A DNA stretch of 64,000 nucleotides, from positions 2,232,001 to 2,296,000 of the forward strand of contig NZ_JAUTBD010000001.1 in the NCBI RefSeq assembly GCF_030818935.1, read 5' to 3'. This DNA comes from Microbacterium sp. SORGH_AS_1204. Its GTDB lineage: Bacteria > Actinomycetota > Actinomycetes > Actinomycetales > Microbacteriaceae. Below are positions 45,213-54,740 of the stretch, one piece after another; within the stretch, counting starts at the first letter, position 1, and the number at the start of each line of letters is the position of its first letter. Under the pieces are notes generated by a model that was given only the letters and a program-made list of their open reading frames with translations, was not told where the DNA came from and did not search any database. The position numbers were made by a program, and so were the translations under genes.

Positions 45213-45396
45213 GCGGACACGCGTCACCGGGCGCTGTCCCTCGGGCCGGGGCGCCCGTCGCACAACGCTCCCGGTAGGCGGACACGCGTTGTCGGCGTCC
45301 CCCTCTGGGCGGTGAGCCCGTCAGACGGCGCTCCCGGTAGGCGGACACGCGTCGTCGGGGCCGCCCCCTCGGGCCGGGGCGGACGGCGCTCGCGGT
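45200..45396 (+). repeat. 64-bp tandem array spanning the hydrolase stop codon
   Basis: CGCTCCCGGTAGGCGGACAC begins at 45201, 45266 and 45329; a decayed fourth copy is near 45387. The first contains the hydrolase TAG stop. A shared spacer block CCCTCGGGCCGGGGCG recurs at 45238 and 45366. Confidence 0.85.
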
Positions 45397-45421
45397 GACG
45401 ATCAGTGCGCACCCGGCGTCC

Positions 45422-46987
45422 TCAGGGCCCCGTCGCGGTGACCGGGTCGGTCGTGACGACCGCACCCGATGGCATCGTTGCGGTTCCGACGACGCTCGCC
45501 GTGTAGGCATGCCCGGACTGCGCGTCGGTGAACACGATCGAGGAGCGCGTCGCCGAGACGGTGACGGGGTACTCCTGCCCGGTTGTCGTGTCGACGACCG
45601 TCAGCGCGAACGTGGAGAAGGCTCCGATCCTGTTCGTCGTCCACGCGAGGGCGAGGCCCGCGGGATCGGCCGTGACCGACAGCGACGCGATGCGCGGAGT
45701 GCCGGGGATGGCCGCCACGAGGTTCGGGGTGCCGGCGGGCAGCCCCGCGATATGACCGGTCGCGGTGGCCCTGGTGAGCTCTTGCTGCACTTCGGTCGTC
45801 GTCCATGTCGGGTGCCGCTCCAGCAGGCGCGCGGCGAGACCCGCCACGTGAGGGGACGCCATCGAGGTACCGCTGATGGTCGAGACCTGGCTGCCGATCC
45901 AGGTGGAGGTGATGTCGGAGCCCGGAGCGAGGATGTCGACACACGACCCCCAGTTGCTGTACCAGGCGAGGGTGCGCGTGGTGTCGAACGCCCCTACGGT
46001 CAGCGGCTGAGCGGCGCCCGCGGGAGAGGTGTTGCAGGCATCCTGGCTGTCGTTGCCGGCGGCGACGACGACGACGAAGCCGGCCTCGGTCAGGCCGTCG
46101 GCGAAGTCGTTGACCTGCTGGACGGTCGGGCTCCCGACGCTCATGTTGACCACCGACTGCTCGGGGGCGTTGTTCTGGTAGATCCACAGCATCCCGTAGA
46201 GCATGTCGAGCACGGATCCGCCCTGGCCGCAGCCGATTACGCGCACCGGCACGATCCGCACGGCCTTCGCGACACCGTAGGTCGTGCTGCCGATGGTGCC
46301 GGCCACGTGGGTGCCGTGACCGTTGCAGTCCTCGGTCCCCCGTCCGTCGCCGACCTCATCGTGTCCGGCGGCCGCATCGACCCGCCCGCCGAAGTCGGGA
46401 TGATCCGACTGCACGCCGCTGTCGAGCACGAACGCGGTCACGCCGGCACCGGTGGAGTCGTACAGGTAATTGTCGTCACGGGCGGCGTCGGTGTTGTCGA
46501 CGGCATCCAGGCCCCATGACGGGACGGGGGTCTGCGCGTCGTCGGCCTCGAAGGTCTTGTTCGGGGTGACCTCGACGTCTGGGAGCGCGGCGCGGACGGC
46601 CGCGACGTCGGCGTCACGCACGGCGGCGTAGACGGTGTCGTCGAGCGTTCGCGGACTGACGATGTCGACGCCCGGGATGGTCCGCAGCCGGTCGAATTGC
46701 GCGGCGGGGACGGCGACCAGATCGTACGACAGCTTGATCTGCAGACGTTCGTCGTCGGTGGCATCCGCGGGGATGCCCAGGGGCTCCGACCACGAACCGA
46801 CGGCCGAGGGGTCGGGTGTGGCGGCGGCGCGGGGTGCGGACGCGAGCACCTCGGATGCGACGCTCGATCGGACGTCGTCGCCCGCAGGCCACACCGCGGC
46901 GGTCACGCCCGTCGCGATCAGCACGCAGCCGGTGATGCCGAGTACCCACCAGCGACGCCGGCTCGTGGGACGGGGACGATGCGACAC
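45422..46987 (-). CDS. Secreted S8 subtilisin-like peptidase
   Basis: 521 residues. A signal anchor (about 12-32) and an I9-like propeptide (about 70-150) are followed by the peptidase domain. The catalytic triad is Asp in FVLDSGVQSDHPD, His in NGHGTHVAGT and Ser in GTSMASPHVAG. A C-terminal fibronectin-III-like domain (about 430-521) completes it. The GTG start is set by AAGGAGA. It follows the Tat-type repeat protein gene by 20 bases, so both are on one transcript and may act together outside the cell. Confidence 0.93.
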   Translation of the reverse strand: MSHRPRPTSRRRWWVLGITGCVLIATGVTAAVWPAGDDVRSSVASEVLASAPRAAATPDPSAVGSWSEPLGIPADATDDERLQIKLSYDLVAVPAAQFDRLRTIPGVDIVSPRTLDDTVYAAVRDADVAAVRAALPDVEVTPNKTFEADDAQTPVPSWGLDAVDNTDAARDDNYLYDSTGAGVTAFVLDSGVQSDHPDFGGRVDAAAGHDEVGDGRGTEDCNGHGTHVAGTIGSTTYGVAKAVRIVPVRVIGCGQGGSVLDMLYGMLWIYQNNAPEQSVVNMSVGSPTVQQVNDFADGLTEAGFVVVVAAGNDSQDACNTSPAGAAQPLTVGAFDTTRTLAWYSNWGSCVDILAPGSDITSTWIGSQVSTISGTSMASPHVAGLAARLLERHPTWTTTEVQQELTRATATGHIAGLPAGTPNLVAAIPGTPRIASLSVTADPAGLALAWTTNRIGAFSTFALTVVDTTTGQEYPVTVSATRSSIVFTDAQSGHAYTASVVGTATMPSGAVVTTDPVTATGP

Positions 46988-47007
46988 GGGCTCTCCTTCT
47001 CGTTCGT

Positions 47008-48426
47008 TCAGCACGACGCCACCGCCGAACCGAGGGGCACCACGACGCGCGTGCCGCCGCGCGACGCGGGTGACGCGTCGCCGACGGAGGTGACGTCGGA
47101 CGCCACCTGCCCCGTACCGTCCTGATGGATCGTGGTGCCGACGCGGAACAGGTCGGCACCCACCGCCGTCGCTCCCGCGGGCACGGAGCGTGCGGGGCGG
47201 ACGGTGTTGCCCGACACCATGAACAGCGCGGCGTCTCCCGCCGTGGTGATGACCGGCAGCAGGCGCTCGCCGGCGTAGGACGGGTTCGGCGTGAGCGCAC
47301 CCCACGAGGCGATCCCGGATGCCACGATGCCGGCACCGAAGGCCGCGGTGCCATCCCAACTGACGCGATGGATGTTGCCGGCGGCGGTGAAGAGGTCGTC
47401 GGCGACCGGCGTCGCGCCCGCGGGCGGCCCACCGGCGGTGCCGTATTCGAATGCCGTCCGCGTGTCGCCGTCGGGCAGGCGCAGCAGCCGCGGGGTGCCG
47501 TCGGTCGCGCGATACGGCAGGTAGAGACGCCCCGCTGTGTCGGCGTCGTGCTCGATCAGCTGTCCGCAGGCATCGACGCCGGAAGCGACGACGACTCCCG
47601 CGCGGTACAGCGTCGAGCCGGAGAGGAACAGGTCGGCGGCGACCGGCGTCGCGCCCGAGGGGATGCCGACGACGGGGCTCGCCACGTTCGAAGCGGTGTC
47701 GAAGACCACCGCGCGGCCGTCGTCGAGACGCAGCGGCAGGAGGAAGGCGGAGGCGTCGTCCGCCGAGGGGGCGAGCGTCCCCACCGCGTCGACATCCGTC
47801 GCGACGGCGCCGACGCCCGAGCGGTGGAGCGTGCCCGACGACAGGTACAGATCGAGCGCGACGGGGGCCGCGCCCACCGGGATGAGGGTGGCATCCGAGA
47901 GTCCGCGCGGGGACGCCAGCAGCCGTGCATCGAAGGCGGTGAGTGTCGCGGTGGCCCCGGTGGCGCCCGACGCAGTGGCGGCGATGCTTCCGGCCGCGCC
48001 GCCGGCGGGTACGTGGATCGCGCCGCAGGACGCCGTGCCGTCGCCGCCGGTCACGACCGTGGCGGAGACGGCGCCCGCGTCGAAGGTGTAGCCCCCGGCC
48101 AGCTGCAGCACGACGGTGATCCCGGAGACGGCGTGGGCGCCGTCGGTGAGGCGCACGACGGCGTCGAGGATCGTGGCGCAGGCGACGCCGGCATAAGAGG
48201 CTGACGTGAAGGTCAGAGCGGGGCCCGAGGCGGCCGCCGCCGGCGAGGACGAGACGAGAGTGATGGCCGGCACCGACCAGGCAGCAGCGTGCAGGACCAG
48301 GCGACGGGCGGGACCGGCGGACGACACCCCAGCCGGCGCGGGGGCCGCAGCCGGTGCGGGGGCCGCAGCCGGCGCGGGAGAGGTCTGCGGGGCCGGCGAA
48401 CCCGGGAGGTGTGCGGCAGGGGACAC
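47008..48426 (-). CDS. Tat-type secreted repeat protein, unknown function
   Basis: 472 residues. After an Ala/Pro-rich stretch (APAAAPAP repeats) comes a twin-arginine-like signal, ARRLVLHAAAWSVPAI, ending SSPAAAAS. The mature part has a small beta-rich domain with two Cys, then four imperfect repeats starting GA(T/A)PVAxDL(F/Y) and followed by a strand like STLYRAGVVVASGVD, about 60-75 residues apart. It may form a beta-propeller-like fold. I do not recognise the family. AAAGGA lies upstream of the GTG. Confidence 0.7.
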   Translation of the reverse strand: MSPAAHLPGSPAPQTSPAPAAAPAPAAAPAPAGVSSAGPARRLVLHAAAWSVPAITLVSSSPAAAASGPALTFTSASYAGVACATILDAVVRLTDGAHAVSGITVVLQLAGGYTFDAGAVSATVVTGGDGTASCGAIHVPAGGAAGSIAATASGATGATATLTAFDARLLASPRGLSDATLIPVGAAPVALDLYLSSGTLHRSGVGAVATDVDAVGTLAPSADDASAFLLPLRLDDGRAVVFDTASNVASPVVGIPSGATPVAADLFLSGSTLYRAGVVVASGVDACGQLIEHDADTAGRLYLPYRATDGTPRLLRLPDGDTRTAFEYGTAGGPPAGATPVADDLFTAAGNIHRVSWDGTAAFGAGIVASGIASWGALTPNPSYAGERLLPVITTAGDAALFMVSGNTVRPARSVPAGATAVGADLFRVGTTIHQDGTGQVASDVTSVGDASPASRGGTRVVVPLGSAVASC

Positions 48427-48749
48427 GGAGCGTCCGTCCTTTCTGTGCCGCCCAGGCCGGGTGCGTGGCGGGGCAGACGACGTCTCGCGATGATGGATGC
48501 CGCCCCGCGGGCCGGCGAACGCGTCGTCTTCGCGGATCGAACCCGGGGTGAGGGGCGGACGGGTGGCATCCCGGCACCGTCTCCTGGCGGAACGTCCACC
48601 GGGCCGCATGACGTCGCCGGTCACCGGAATTCACCCGTGGCCTCGCCCCGAGCTCGGCGCGCTGTCAGTGAGCGGGGAGCTCGGGGCCGACCGCGGCCGA
48701 CGCCTCGCCGGATCGTGGGGTGGCAGCAGCCGCCGGTAGACTTCAGCCA
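48427..48749. other. Divergent intergenic region, no gene seen
   Basis: 323 bases between the secreted-protein gene and jetA. It contains the jetA -10 box at its right end. I looked for riboswitch and operator patterns and saw none I could name. Confidence 0.6.
48737..48742 (+). promoter_or_regulatory. Leaderless -10 box of jetA
   Basis: TAGACT seven bases before the jetA GTG. Confidence 0.6.
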
Positions 48750-50225
48750 GTGACCCGCACCCGAGCCGAAGCCGCCTACCTGCGCTCGGTCACGGCGTTC
48801 AAGAACCCCACGCTCGATCTGCTGCACGGCCGGTTCGCACCCTTCGTCGTGGCCGTGCTGTCGGTGGTGTTCTCGCCCGACCGCCCCGCCGTGGCGGTCG
48901 CCGACGCGCACGTCGAGGTCGCCGAGGCGATCGATGAGCTGCGCGCCGCGGGATACGACACCGACGACGATCGACGCATCCCCGCCGGGTCGGCGCGCGA
49001 TATCTGCCGCGGCTGGGTGCGCGTGGGCTGGCTCGGCCTGCAGATCGAGGACGACGTCGAGGTGTACCGCCTCTCGGCGCACGCGGTCGGCGCCCTCGAG
49101 ATCGCCGGTCGCGCCGGTGGGGGGCGCGCGCGGGTGTCGCGCTCGCGCGTGCGCACGTTGCTCGACGCGGTCGATCGTCTCGCCCGCGACGCCGAGAGCG
49201 ACCCCACCCGCAGACGCGAGGCCCTGCTCGAAGAGCGCGCGGCACTCGATGCCGAGATCGCCGCGCTCGACGAGGGCGTCGTGGAACCGCTCGACGACGA
49301 CCACCTGCTCGAGGAGGCCGAGAACGTCATCCACCTCGCGCGCGAGCTGCCGGCCGACTTCTCGCGCGTCGCGGAATCAATCGCCGCGATGCAGCGCGAC
49401 GTGGTCGCGGAGCTTCGCCGCGACGTGCGCCCCACCGGCGAGGTGCTGCGGGAGTACCTCGAACGCGGACGACAGGTGATGCAGGCGACGCCCGAGGGGC
49501 GGGCGTTCCAGGGCGCCCTGCGCCTGATCGGCGACCCCGAGAACATCGACGACCTCACCGACCAGCTGCACGCCGTGCTCACCCAGCCCTTCTCGCGCCT
49601 GATGACCCCGGAGCAACGCGGCGAACTGGATGCCATCGCCCGCCGCGTCGAAGCGGGTGTGCAGGAGGTGCTCACGGCCCAGCGACGGGCCTCGCACGTC
49701 ATCACCGCGCAGGTGCGCACGCACGACCCGATCCGCGACCGCCACGTCGACGACCTGCTGCGCGGCGTGATGGCGGGGCTCCACCGGTGGAGCCAGACCC
49801 GCTCCCCCGGTCGCGTCGAACCGGTGCGCACTCTGCCGCTCGCCGACGTGGGCCACCTGCGCCAGTCGATCAGCGACATCAGACCTTCCGGAGCGCCCGA
49901 GCCCCTGGCATCCGGAGCGGACGACGTCGAGTTCGCGGGCATCGACACGCGCGCGTGGGGCGGGCCGCACTACGCCGAGCTCGAGGCCTACGTGGCGCGA
50001 CTAGACGACGGCTTCGACCTCGCCGAGGCCTTCTCGGGAGCGGATGCCGAGACCCGCCGCCCCGTCGACCTCGTGGGCCTGCTCGAGATCGTGCATCGCG
50101 GCGGCCTGACCGAGACCGACGACATCTCGATCGTGGAGGCCGTGCGTCCCGACGGCACGACGCGCCGGTTCGCTTTCGGGGCGGTCAGAGCAGCAAACCT
50201 CGCAGAACAGGATGCCGATGAGTGA
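48750..50225 (+). CDS. jetA: Wadjet protein JetA (DUF3375; MksF-like kleisin)
   Basis: 491 residues of the DUF3375 family, largely helical, with two winged-helix-like ends. Typical parts are [20 protein letters not shown] at the start and [18 protein letters not shown] in the middle. In type I Wadjet it is the kleisin that bridges JetC heads and binds JetB. The GTG start is placed by the -10 box; an in-frame ATG ten codons earlier would lie upstream of it. It heads a tightly overlapping jetA-jetB-jetC operon. Confidence 0.9.
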   Translation: MTRTRAEAAYLRSVTAFKNPTLDLLHGRFAPFVVAVLSVVFSPDRPAVAVADAHVEVAEAIDELRAAGYDTDDDRRIPAGSARDICRGWVRVGWLGLQIEDDVEVYRLSAHAVGALEIAGRAGGGRARVSRSRVRTLLDAVDRLARDAESDPTRRREALLEERAALDAEIAALDEGVVEPLDDDHLLEEAENVIHLARELPADFSRVAESIAAMQRDVVAELRRDVRPTGEVLREYLERGRQVMQATPEGRAFQGALRLIGDPENIDDLTDQLHAVLTQPFSRLMTPEQRGELDAIARRVEAGVQEVLTAQRRASHVITAQVRTHDPIRDRHVDDLLRGVMAGLHRWSQTRSPGRVEPVRTLPLADVGHLRQSISDIRPSGAPEPLASGADDVEFAGIDTRAWGGPHYAELEAYVARLDDGFDLAEAFSGADAETRRPVDLVGLLEIVHRGGLTETDDISIVEAVRPDGTTRRFAFGAVRAANLAEQDADE

Positions 50226-51072
50226 CGTGGAGACCCCGGGCACGCGCGCGGCGGAGACAGGTGCGGACAGCGACGGCCGGGAAGGCTCGGCCCCCGTCTT
50301 CATCTCGCCGGTCGCCATGGAGAACGACCCCGACGCGCTGTTCGCGGGCGACCGCGGCACGCTCGACGCCGAGGTGCGACGGGTGCTCGTGCGGATCCTG
50401 CAGAGGCGGTTCCTGCTGGCGGAGAACTCCCCCGCCGAGTGGAAGCTGCTGCTCGAGCACCAGCAGATGATCGAATCGCGCCTGAACGACCTGTTCGTGC
50501 GCCTCGTCGTCGACCACGCGCGGGGCGTCGCCTACAAGGAGCAGGTGCGCAGCGACGAGGTCGACGTGCCGATCCTGCTGAAAGACGAGGCGTACTCGCG
50601 GGCCGAGACGCTCGTGCTCGTCTACCTGCGGACGGTGTTCCAGCGCGAGACGACCGCCGGCACGGCATCCGCGCGCGTCGATGTCGAAGAGGTCGAGCAG
50701 ACCGTGCTCACCTACTTCGCCGAGTCCGACGGCACGCGCGCCAGCCAGCAGCGCGCCGTGCGCACGGCGATCGCGCGCCTGGATCGCGAGGGCATCATCG
50801 AGGAGGAGTCCGAGGGGCGCTACCGCATCGGACCTCTCATCGAGGTCGTGCTGAGCGCGGAAGTGCTGCGGGATCTGCAGCGCTGGCTCGACGAACAGAC
50901 GCGGGATGCCGAGACGCCCGCCTCCCGTGAGCCAGCGGGCCGTGACGCCGCGGTCGCCGAACGTCCCGCCCAGGATGCCGAGACACCCACCCCGCGTGAG
51001 CCCGAGGCCGTGACATTCCCGTCGCCCGAGCCCTCGGCATCCGGACTCGTCGAGAGGGATCTGCTTTCATGA
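50218..51072 (+). CDS. jetB: Wadjet protein JetB (DUF4194; MksE-like)
   Basis: 284 residues. The DUF4194 domain lies at about 35-225, with [51 protein letters not shown] and [17 protein letters not shown]. It is a KITE-type winged-helix partner of JetA. A Glu/Pro/Ala-rich C-terminal tail of about 50 residues is extra to the domain. It overlaps jetA by eight bases and jetC by four. An ATG two codons earlier is an alternative start. Confidence 0.9.
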   Translation: MSDVETPGTRAAETGADSDGREGSAPVFISPVAMENDPDALFAGDRGTLDAEVRRVLVRILQRRFLLAENSPAEWKLLLEHQQMIESRLNDLFVRLVVDHARGVAYKEQVRSDEVDVPILLKDEAYSRAETLVLVYLRTVFQRETTAGTASARVDVEEVEQTVLTYFAESDGTRASQQRAVRTAIARLDREGIIEEESEGRYRIGPLIEVVLSAEVLRDLQRWLDEQTRDAETPASREPAGRDAAVAERPAQDAETPTPREPEAVTFPSPEPSASGLVERDLLS

Positions 51073-54000
51073 CCATGCTCGAAACCCTCTTCGGGCTCAT
51101 CCCCGCCGCCTCCCGCGGGCAGCAGTGGGTCGCCGAAGACCTGCAGCTGATCAACTGGGGCGGCTACGACGGCACGCACCGCGTGCGCTTCGCCCCGACC
51201 GCGACCCTGCTGTGCGGCGGGTCGGGCTCGGGCAAGTCGACGCTGATGGACGCGTACGTGGCGCTGATGATGCCGCATACGACCCCCTTCAACGGCGCGT
51301 CGAACGGCGCGGTCGTGGGGCGTCCGCGTGGGCAGGAGCAGCGCAACATCCTGTCGTACGGCCGCGGCAAGCTCGACGAGTCGCGCACCGACGAGGGCAC
51401 GAAGGTGCGGGTGCTGCGCGGCGACGGCGTCGACACGTGGACGGCGATCGCGATGACCTGGGTCGACCACGACGGCGCCCGGTTCACGGCGGTGCGGGCC
51501 TGGTACATCCCGGCCGCGGCGCGCACGCTCGACGACGCCGTCAAGGTGCGCGCGACGGTGCACGGCGCGTTCGAGCTGCGTTCGTTGGAGCGGGCGGCGC
51601 AGAGCCACCTGGCGGACTCCGCGGTGCGGGCGGCGGGGCTCGAGACCCTCGCGACCGACCGGGAGTTCTCGGCGCGCCTGCACGCGGTCCTCGGCATCGG
51701 TGCGGCGGGCGCGGGTACGAAGGCGATGAGCCTGCTCGCGCGTATCCAGGCCGGGCAGCAGATCACCACCGTCGACGACCTCTACAAGCGGATGGTGCTC
51801 GAGGAGCCCGAGACGCTCGCCGTGGCCGAGGCGGTCGTGTCGCACTTCGACGGGCTTGAGTCCACGCGCACGCGCATGCTCGAGGCCCGTCAGCAGGTGC
51901 GGGCGCTGCAGCCGATCCGCACGATGAAAGCGCGGATCGACGAGGCGTCGGAACGGTTGCGGATGCTCGATGCGCTCGGGCGCTTCGGCGACCCGGACTC
52001 GCGGGCCTCGCTCTGGCGCGCCCAGCGGCGGGTCGACCTGCTCGCCGCGGTCGAAGACGAGCTGCGCGAGCGTACGCACGCCACCGACGCCCTCGTGCGC
52101 GAGCGCCAGGCCCTCGCCGACGCCGCCGAGGCCGAACGCGAGGGACTCGGCGACGTGCTGCGTGCGGCCGGCGGCGACCGGCTCGACGCGGCACAGCGCG
52201 AGCTGCGCGCGCTCGAGCAGCGGCTCGCCGGCATGCACCGCGATCGCGAGCGGTTCGAGGCGGCCCTCGGCGTGCTGTCGGTCGAGGTCTCGTCGGCGAA
52301 GCACTTCGACGCTCTCGTGGCCGAGGCCCGCCGAACACTCGCCGACGCGGATGCCAAGACCGCGGTGCGCGACGCGTTCGTCGCCGCGAGCAGCACCCAC
52401 ACCGATCTGCGCCAGCAGCTCGCGGCGCTCGAGGCCGAGCATCGGCGCACGCAGACGCGCGACGACAACATCCCCCCGCGGTTGCACGAGGCCCGCGAGG
52501 CGCTGGCCGGGGCCGCGGGGCTGAGCGCGGCGGAGTTGCCTTTCGTCGCCGAGCTTGTGGATGTGCGCACCGAGTTCGAGCCGTGGCGCGGGGCGTTCAC
52601 GCTCGCCCTCGGCGGTTTCGCGACGACGCTGCTCGTGGATGCCGCCCACCTGGCATCCTTCCGCTCCGCGATCGACGGGGTGCGGCTCTCGGAGCGTCTG
52701 CGATTCGAGGGCGTGTCGACCGGGCTGCCCGAGCAGACGGGTCTGGACCCCGCCACCCTGCCGGGGCGGCTGGAGTACCGCCGCTCCCCCTTCACCGGGT
52801 GGCTGCAGGATCGGCTCGAGCAGCAGTTCGCGTTCGTATGCGTGGATTCGCCGGCCGAGCTGCCCGCCCATCGCCTCGCGCTGACGATCTCGGGCCAGAC
52901 CAGCCAGGGCGCGCGCGGCGCGCACGGCGGCTCGACCCGCAACAGCGTGCTCGGCTTCTCGTCTCGCGTGCGCCTGACCGAGCTGGGCGAGCAGATCGTC
53001 ACCGTGCGTCGCGATCTCGCCTCGGCCAAGGCCGCGGTGGATGAGGCCGCGGCCGCCCTGGATGCGTTCGACGAGCGGCGCAGCGCCTTCGAGAAGGTCG
53101 CGGACCTGTCGTGGGGGCAGGTGGACACGGCATCCGTTCTGCGCGATCTCGACCGCTGGAATGAGACCATCGTCGAGATCACCGCAGGAAACCCGCGCAT
53201 CGCAGAGCTGCAGGAACAGATCTCGGGGACGCGTTCGCGCGCCGCGCGGCTGCGCGAGGAGATCGGCGCGGCCAAGACCGAGCAGCAGGCGCTCGCGGCC
53301 CGGTGGGCGGAGATCACGGACGACGTCGACCGTGCCAACGAGCGCATCGAGCGGGCGGAAGACGCCGACCTCGTGCTCTCGGCGGAGGAAGCCGCGTACC
53401 TCGACGGACTCTTCGTCGCACCGTCGGACGACGCCTCGCCCTCGCAGCTGCTCTCGCGTTTCGACGCCGCCCTCGAATCGGCGTCGAAGCGTCTGCTCGA
53501 GGAGCAGCGCGGAGCACAGGAGACCTTCGCCGACCAGCGCGAAAGCCTGCGGCGCACGCTCACCGCGTTCACCGATCGGTGGCCGAGCCCGAACCTGCTC
53601 GCCGACCCCGACGAGTCGCTCGGGGACTTCGAACGGATCCTCGCCGACCTCGAAGCCAGCGGTCTGCACGAGCTCGAGACGGAGTGGCGCGATTCGCTGC
53701 TGCGCCTGTCGGGCAACGACCTGACGAGCCTCGATTCGGCGCTCACCCGGGCGCTGCGCGAGATCCGTGAGCGCATCGCACCGATCAACGACATCATGCA
53801 GGACCTGCCGTTCTACGACGACGAGCACCGGTTGCAGATCGTGCCGCGCGAGAACCAGTCGGAGGTGCGGCGCCGGTTCCGGCGCGAGCTGCGGGATGTG
53901 CGGGCGGCGATCGATGCGGCCTCCTCCGACGAGGAGCGCGAGGCCGTGTACGGGCGGATGGCACGACTGATCGGGCGTATCCGTCCCACGGCGCCGGACT

Positions 54001-54419
54001 TTGCCGACCTCGTCGACGTGCGCAATCACGTGCGCGTCAGCGCCGAGCGCTTCCGCGCCGACACCGGCGAGCACGTCGCCCTGTACGACCACATCGGCGA
54101 GAAGTCCGGCGGGGAGTCGCAGGAGCTGATCGCGTTCATCGTCGGCGCGGCCCTGCGGTATCAGCTCGGGGATGCCGGGGCCGAACGGCCGCGGTATGCA
54201 CCGGTGTTCCTCGACGAGGCGCTCATCAAGGCCGACGCGCACTTCACCAAGCGCGCGATCGGCGCGTGGCGCGGTCTCGGGTTCCAGCTGGTCATCGGCG
54301 CACCGAACGACAAGTACAGCGCGATCGAGCCGCACGTCGACGTCGAATACGACATCCTCAAGGACACGCGCGGGCGCTCGTGGGCGAAGGCGAAGGTGGG
54401 GTTGCCGGCGGAGGGGTGA
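51069..54419 (+). CDS. jetC: Wadjet protein JetC (SMC-like ATPase; MksB-like)
   Basis: 1116 residues. Walker [10 protein letters not shown] is at 50-58. Long coiled coils (about 260-500 and 640-850) flank a hinge-like globular region (about 490-640). Near the C-terminus the ABC signature KSGGESQ is at about 1012 and Walker B VFLDEA at about 1046. All ATPase elements are intact, so it looks functional. JetC is the loop-extruding motor of Wadjet. Start fixed by ATGA overlap with jetB. Its 3' end is duplicated in the following repeats, where jetD would be expected. Confidence 0.93.
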   Translation: MTMLETLFGLIPAASRGQQWVAEDLQLINWGGYDGTHRVRFAPTATLLCGGSGSGKSTLMDAYVALMMPHTTPFNGASNGAVVGRPRGQEQRNILSYGRGKLDESRTDEGTKVRVLRGDGVDTWTAIAMTWVDHDGARFTAVRAWYIPAAARTLDDAVKVRATVHGAFELRSLERAAQSHLADSAVRAAGLETLATDREFSARLHAVLGIGAAGAGTKAMSLLARIQAGQQITTVDDLYKRMVLEEPETLAVAEAVVSHFDGLESTRTRMLEARQQVRALQPIRTMKARIDEASERLRMLDALGRFGDPDSRASLWRAQRRVDLLAAVEDELRERTHATDALVRERQALADAAEAEREGLGDVLRAAGGDRLDAAQRELRALEQRLAGMHRDRERFEAALGVLSVEVSSAKHFDALVAEARRTLADADAKTAVRDAFVAASSTHTDLRQQLAALEAEHRRTQTRDDNIPPRLHEAREALAGAAGLSAAELPFVAELVDVRTEFEPWRGAFTLALGGFATTLLVDAAHLASFRSAIDGVRLSERLRFEGVSTGLPEQTGLDPATLPGRLEYRRSPFTGWLQDRLEQQFAFVCVDSPAELPAHRLALTISGQTSQGARGAHGGSTRNSVLGFSSRVRLTELGEQIVTVRRDLASAKAAVDEAAAALDAFDERRSAFEKVADLSWGQVDTASVLRDLDRWNETIVEITAGNPRIAELQEQISGTRSRAARLREEIGAAKTEQQALAARWAEITDDVDRANERIERAEDADLVLSAEEAAYLDGLFVAPSDDASPSQLLSRFDAALESASKRLLEEQRGAQETFADQRESLRRTLTAFTDRWPSPNLLADPDESLGDFERILADLEASGLHELETEWRDSLLRLSGNDLTSLDSALTRALREIRERIAPINDIMQDLPFYDDEHRLQIVPRENQSEVRRRFRRELRDVRAAIDAASSDEEREAVYGRMARLIGRIRPTAPDFADLVDVRNHVRVSAERFRADTGEHVALYDHIGEKSGGESQELIAFIVGAALRYQLGDAGAERPRYAPVFLDEALIKADAHFTKRAIGAWRGLGFQLVIGAPNDKYSAIEPHVDVEYDILKDTRGRSWAKAKVGLPAEG

Positions 54420-54550
54420 GGGTCTCGCAGCGGAGGGGTGAGGCTCTCGCAGCGGAGGGGTGAGGCACGCGGCGATGGCGAAAGTGGGGCTGCCGGCGGA
54501 GAGTGGGCTTCTCGCCGCGGAGGGTCGAGGCACGCGGCGATGGCGAGCGG
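54388..54550 (+). repeat. Tandem repeats copied from the jetC 3' end
   Basis: CGGAGGGGTGAGG occurs at 54409, 54431 and 54453 (22-bp period); the first contains the jetC stop. A longer block, GGCGAAGGTGGGGTTGCCGG in jetC at 54388, recurs with two mismatches at 54478, and CACGCGGCGATGGCG occurs at 54466 and 54531. The rest of 54551-54740 holds no gene I can support. Confidence 0.85.
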
Positions 54551-54740
54551 CCCTCTCGCGCGTCAGGACGCGGTCATCCCCGGTTCGCGAACGGCTCGGG
54601 CCACCGTTCGCAGAATGAGGTAGGCGCCCTTTCGAGGAATGGGCTCGTGCTTGCCGTCGGCTCAGCGTTCGCACTCGTTCCGCTGCTCATGGTCGCCCAT
54701 AGTGCCGCGCACGAGACGACGGCATGTTGATCTATCGGGG

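Noticed and set aside
48430..48620. Riboswitch in the leader of the secreted repeat protein
   Set aside because: The region has several GC-rich dyads, but I could not match the conserved core of cobalamin, c-di-GMP or c-di-AMP riboswitches.
54503..54730. Small plus-strand frame with a hydrophobic segment after jetC
   Set aside because: The first half is the Arg-rich translation of the tandem repeats and there is no ribosome-binding site. The hydrophobic part is too short to call, and no JetD similarity is present.
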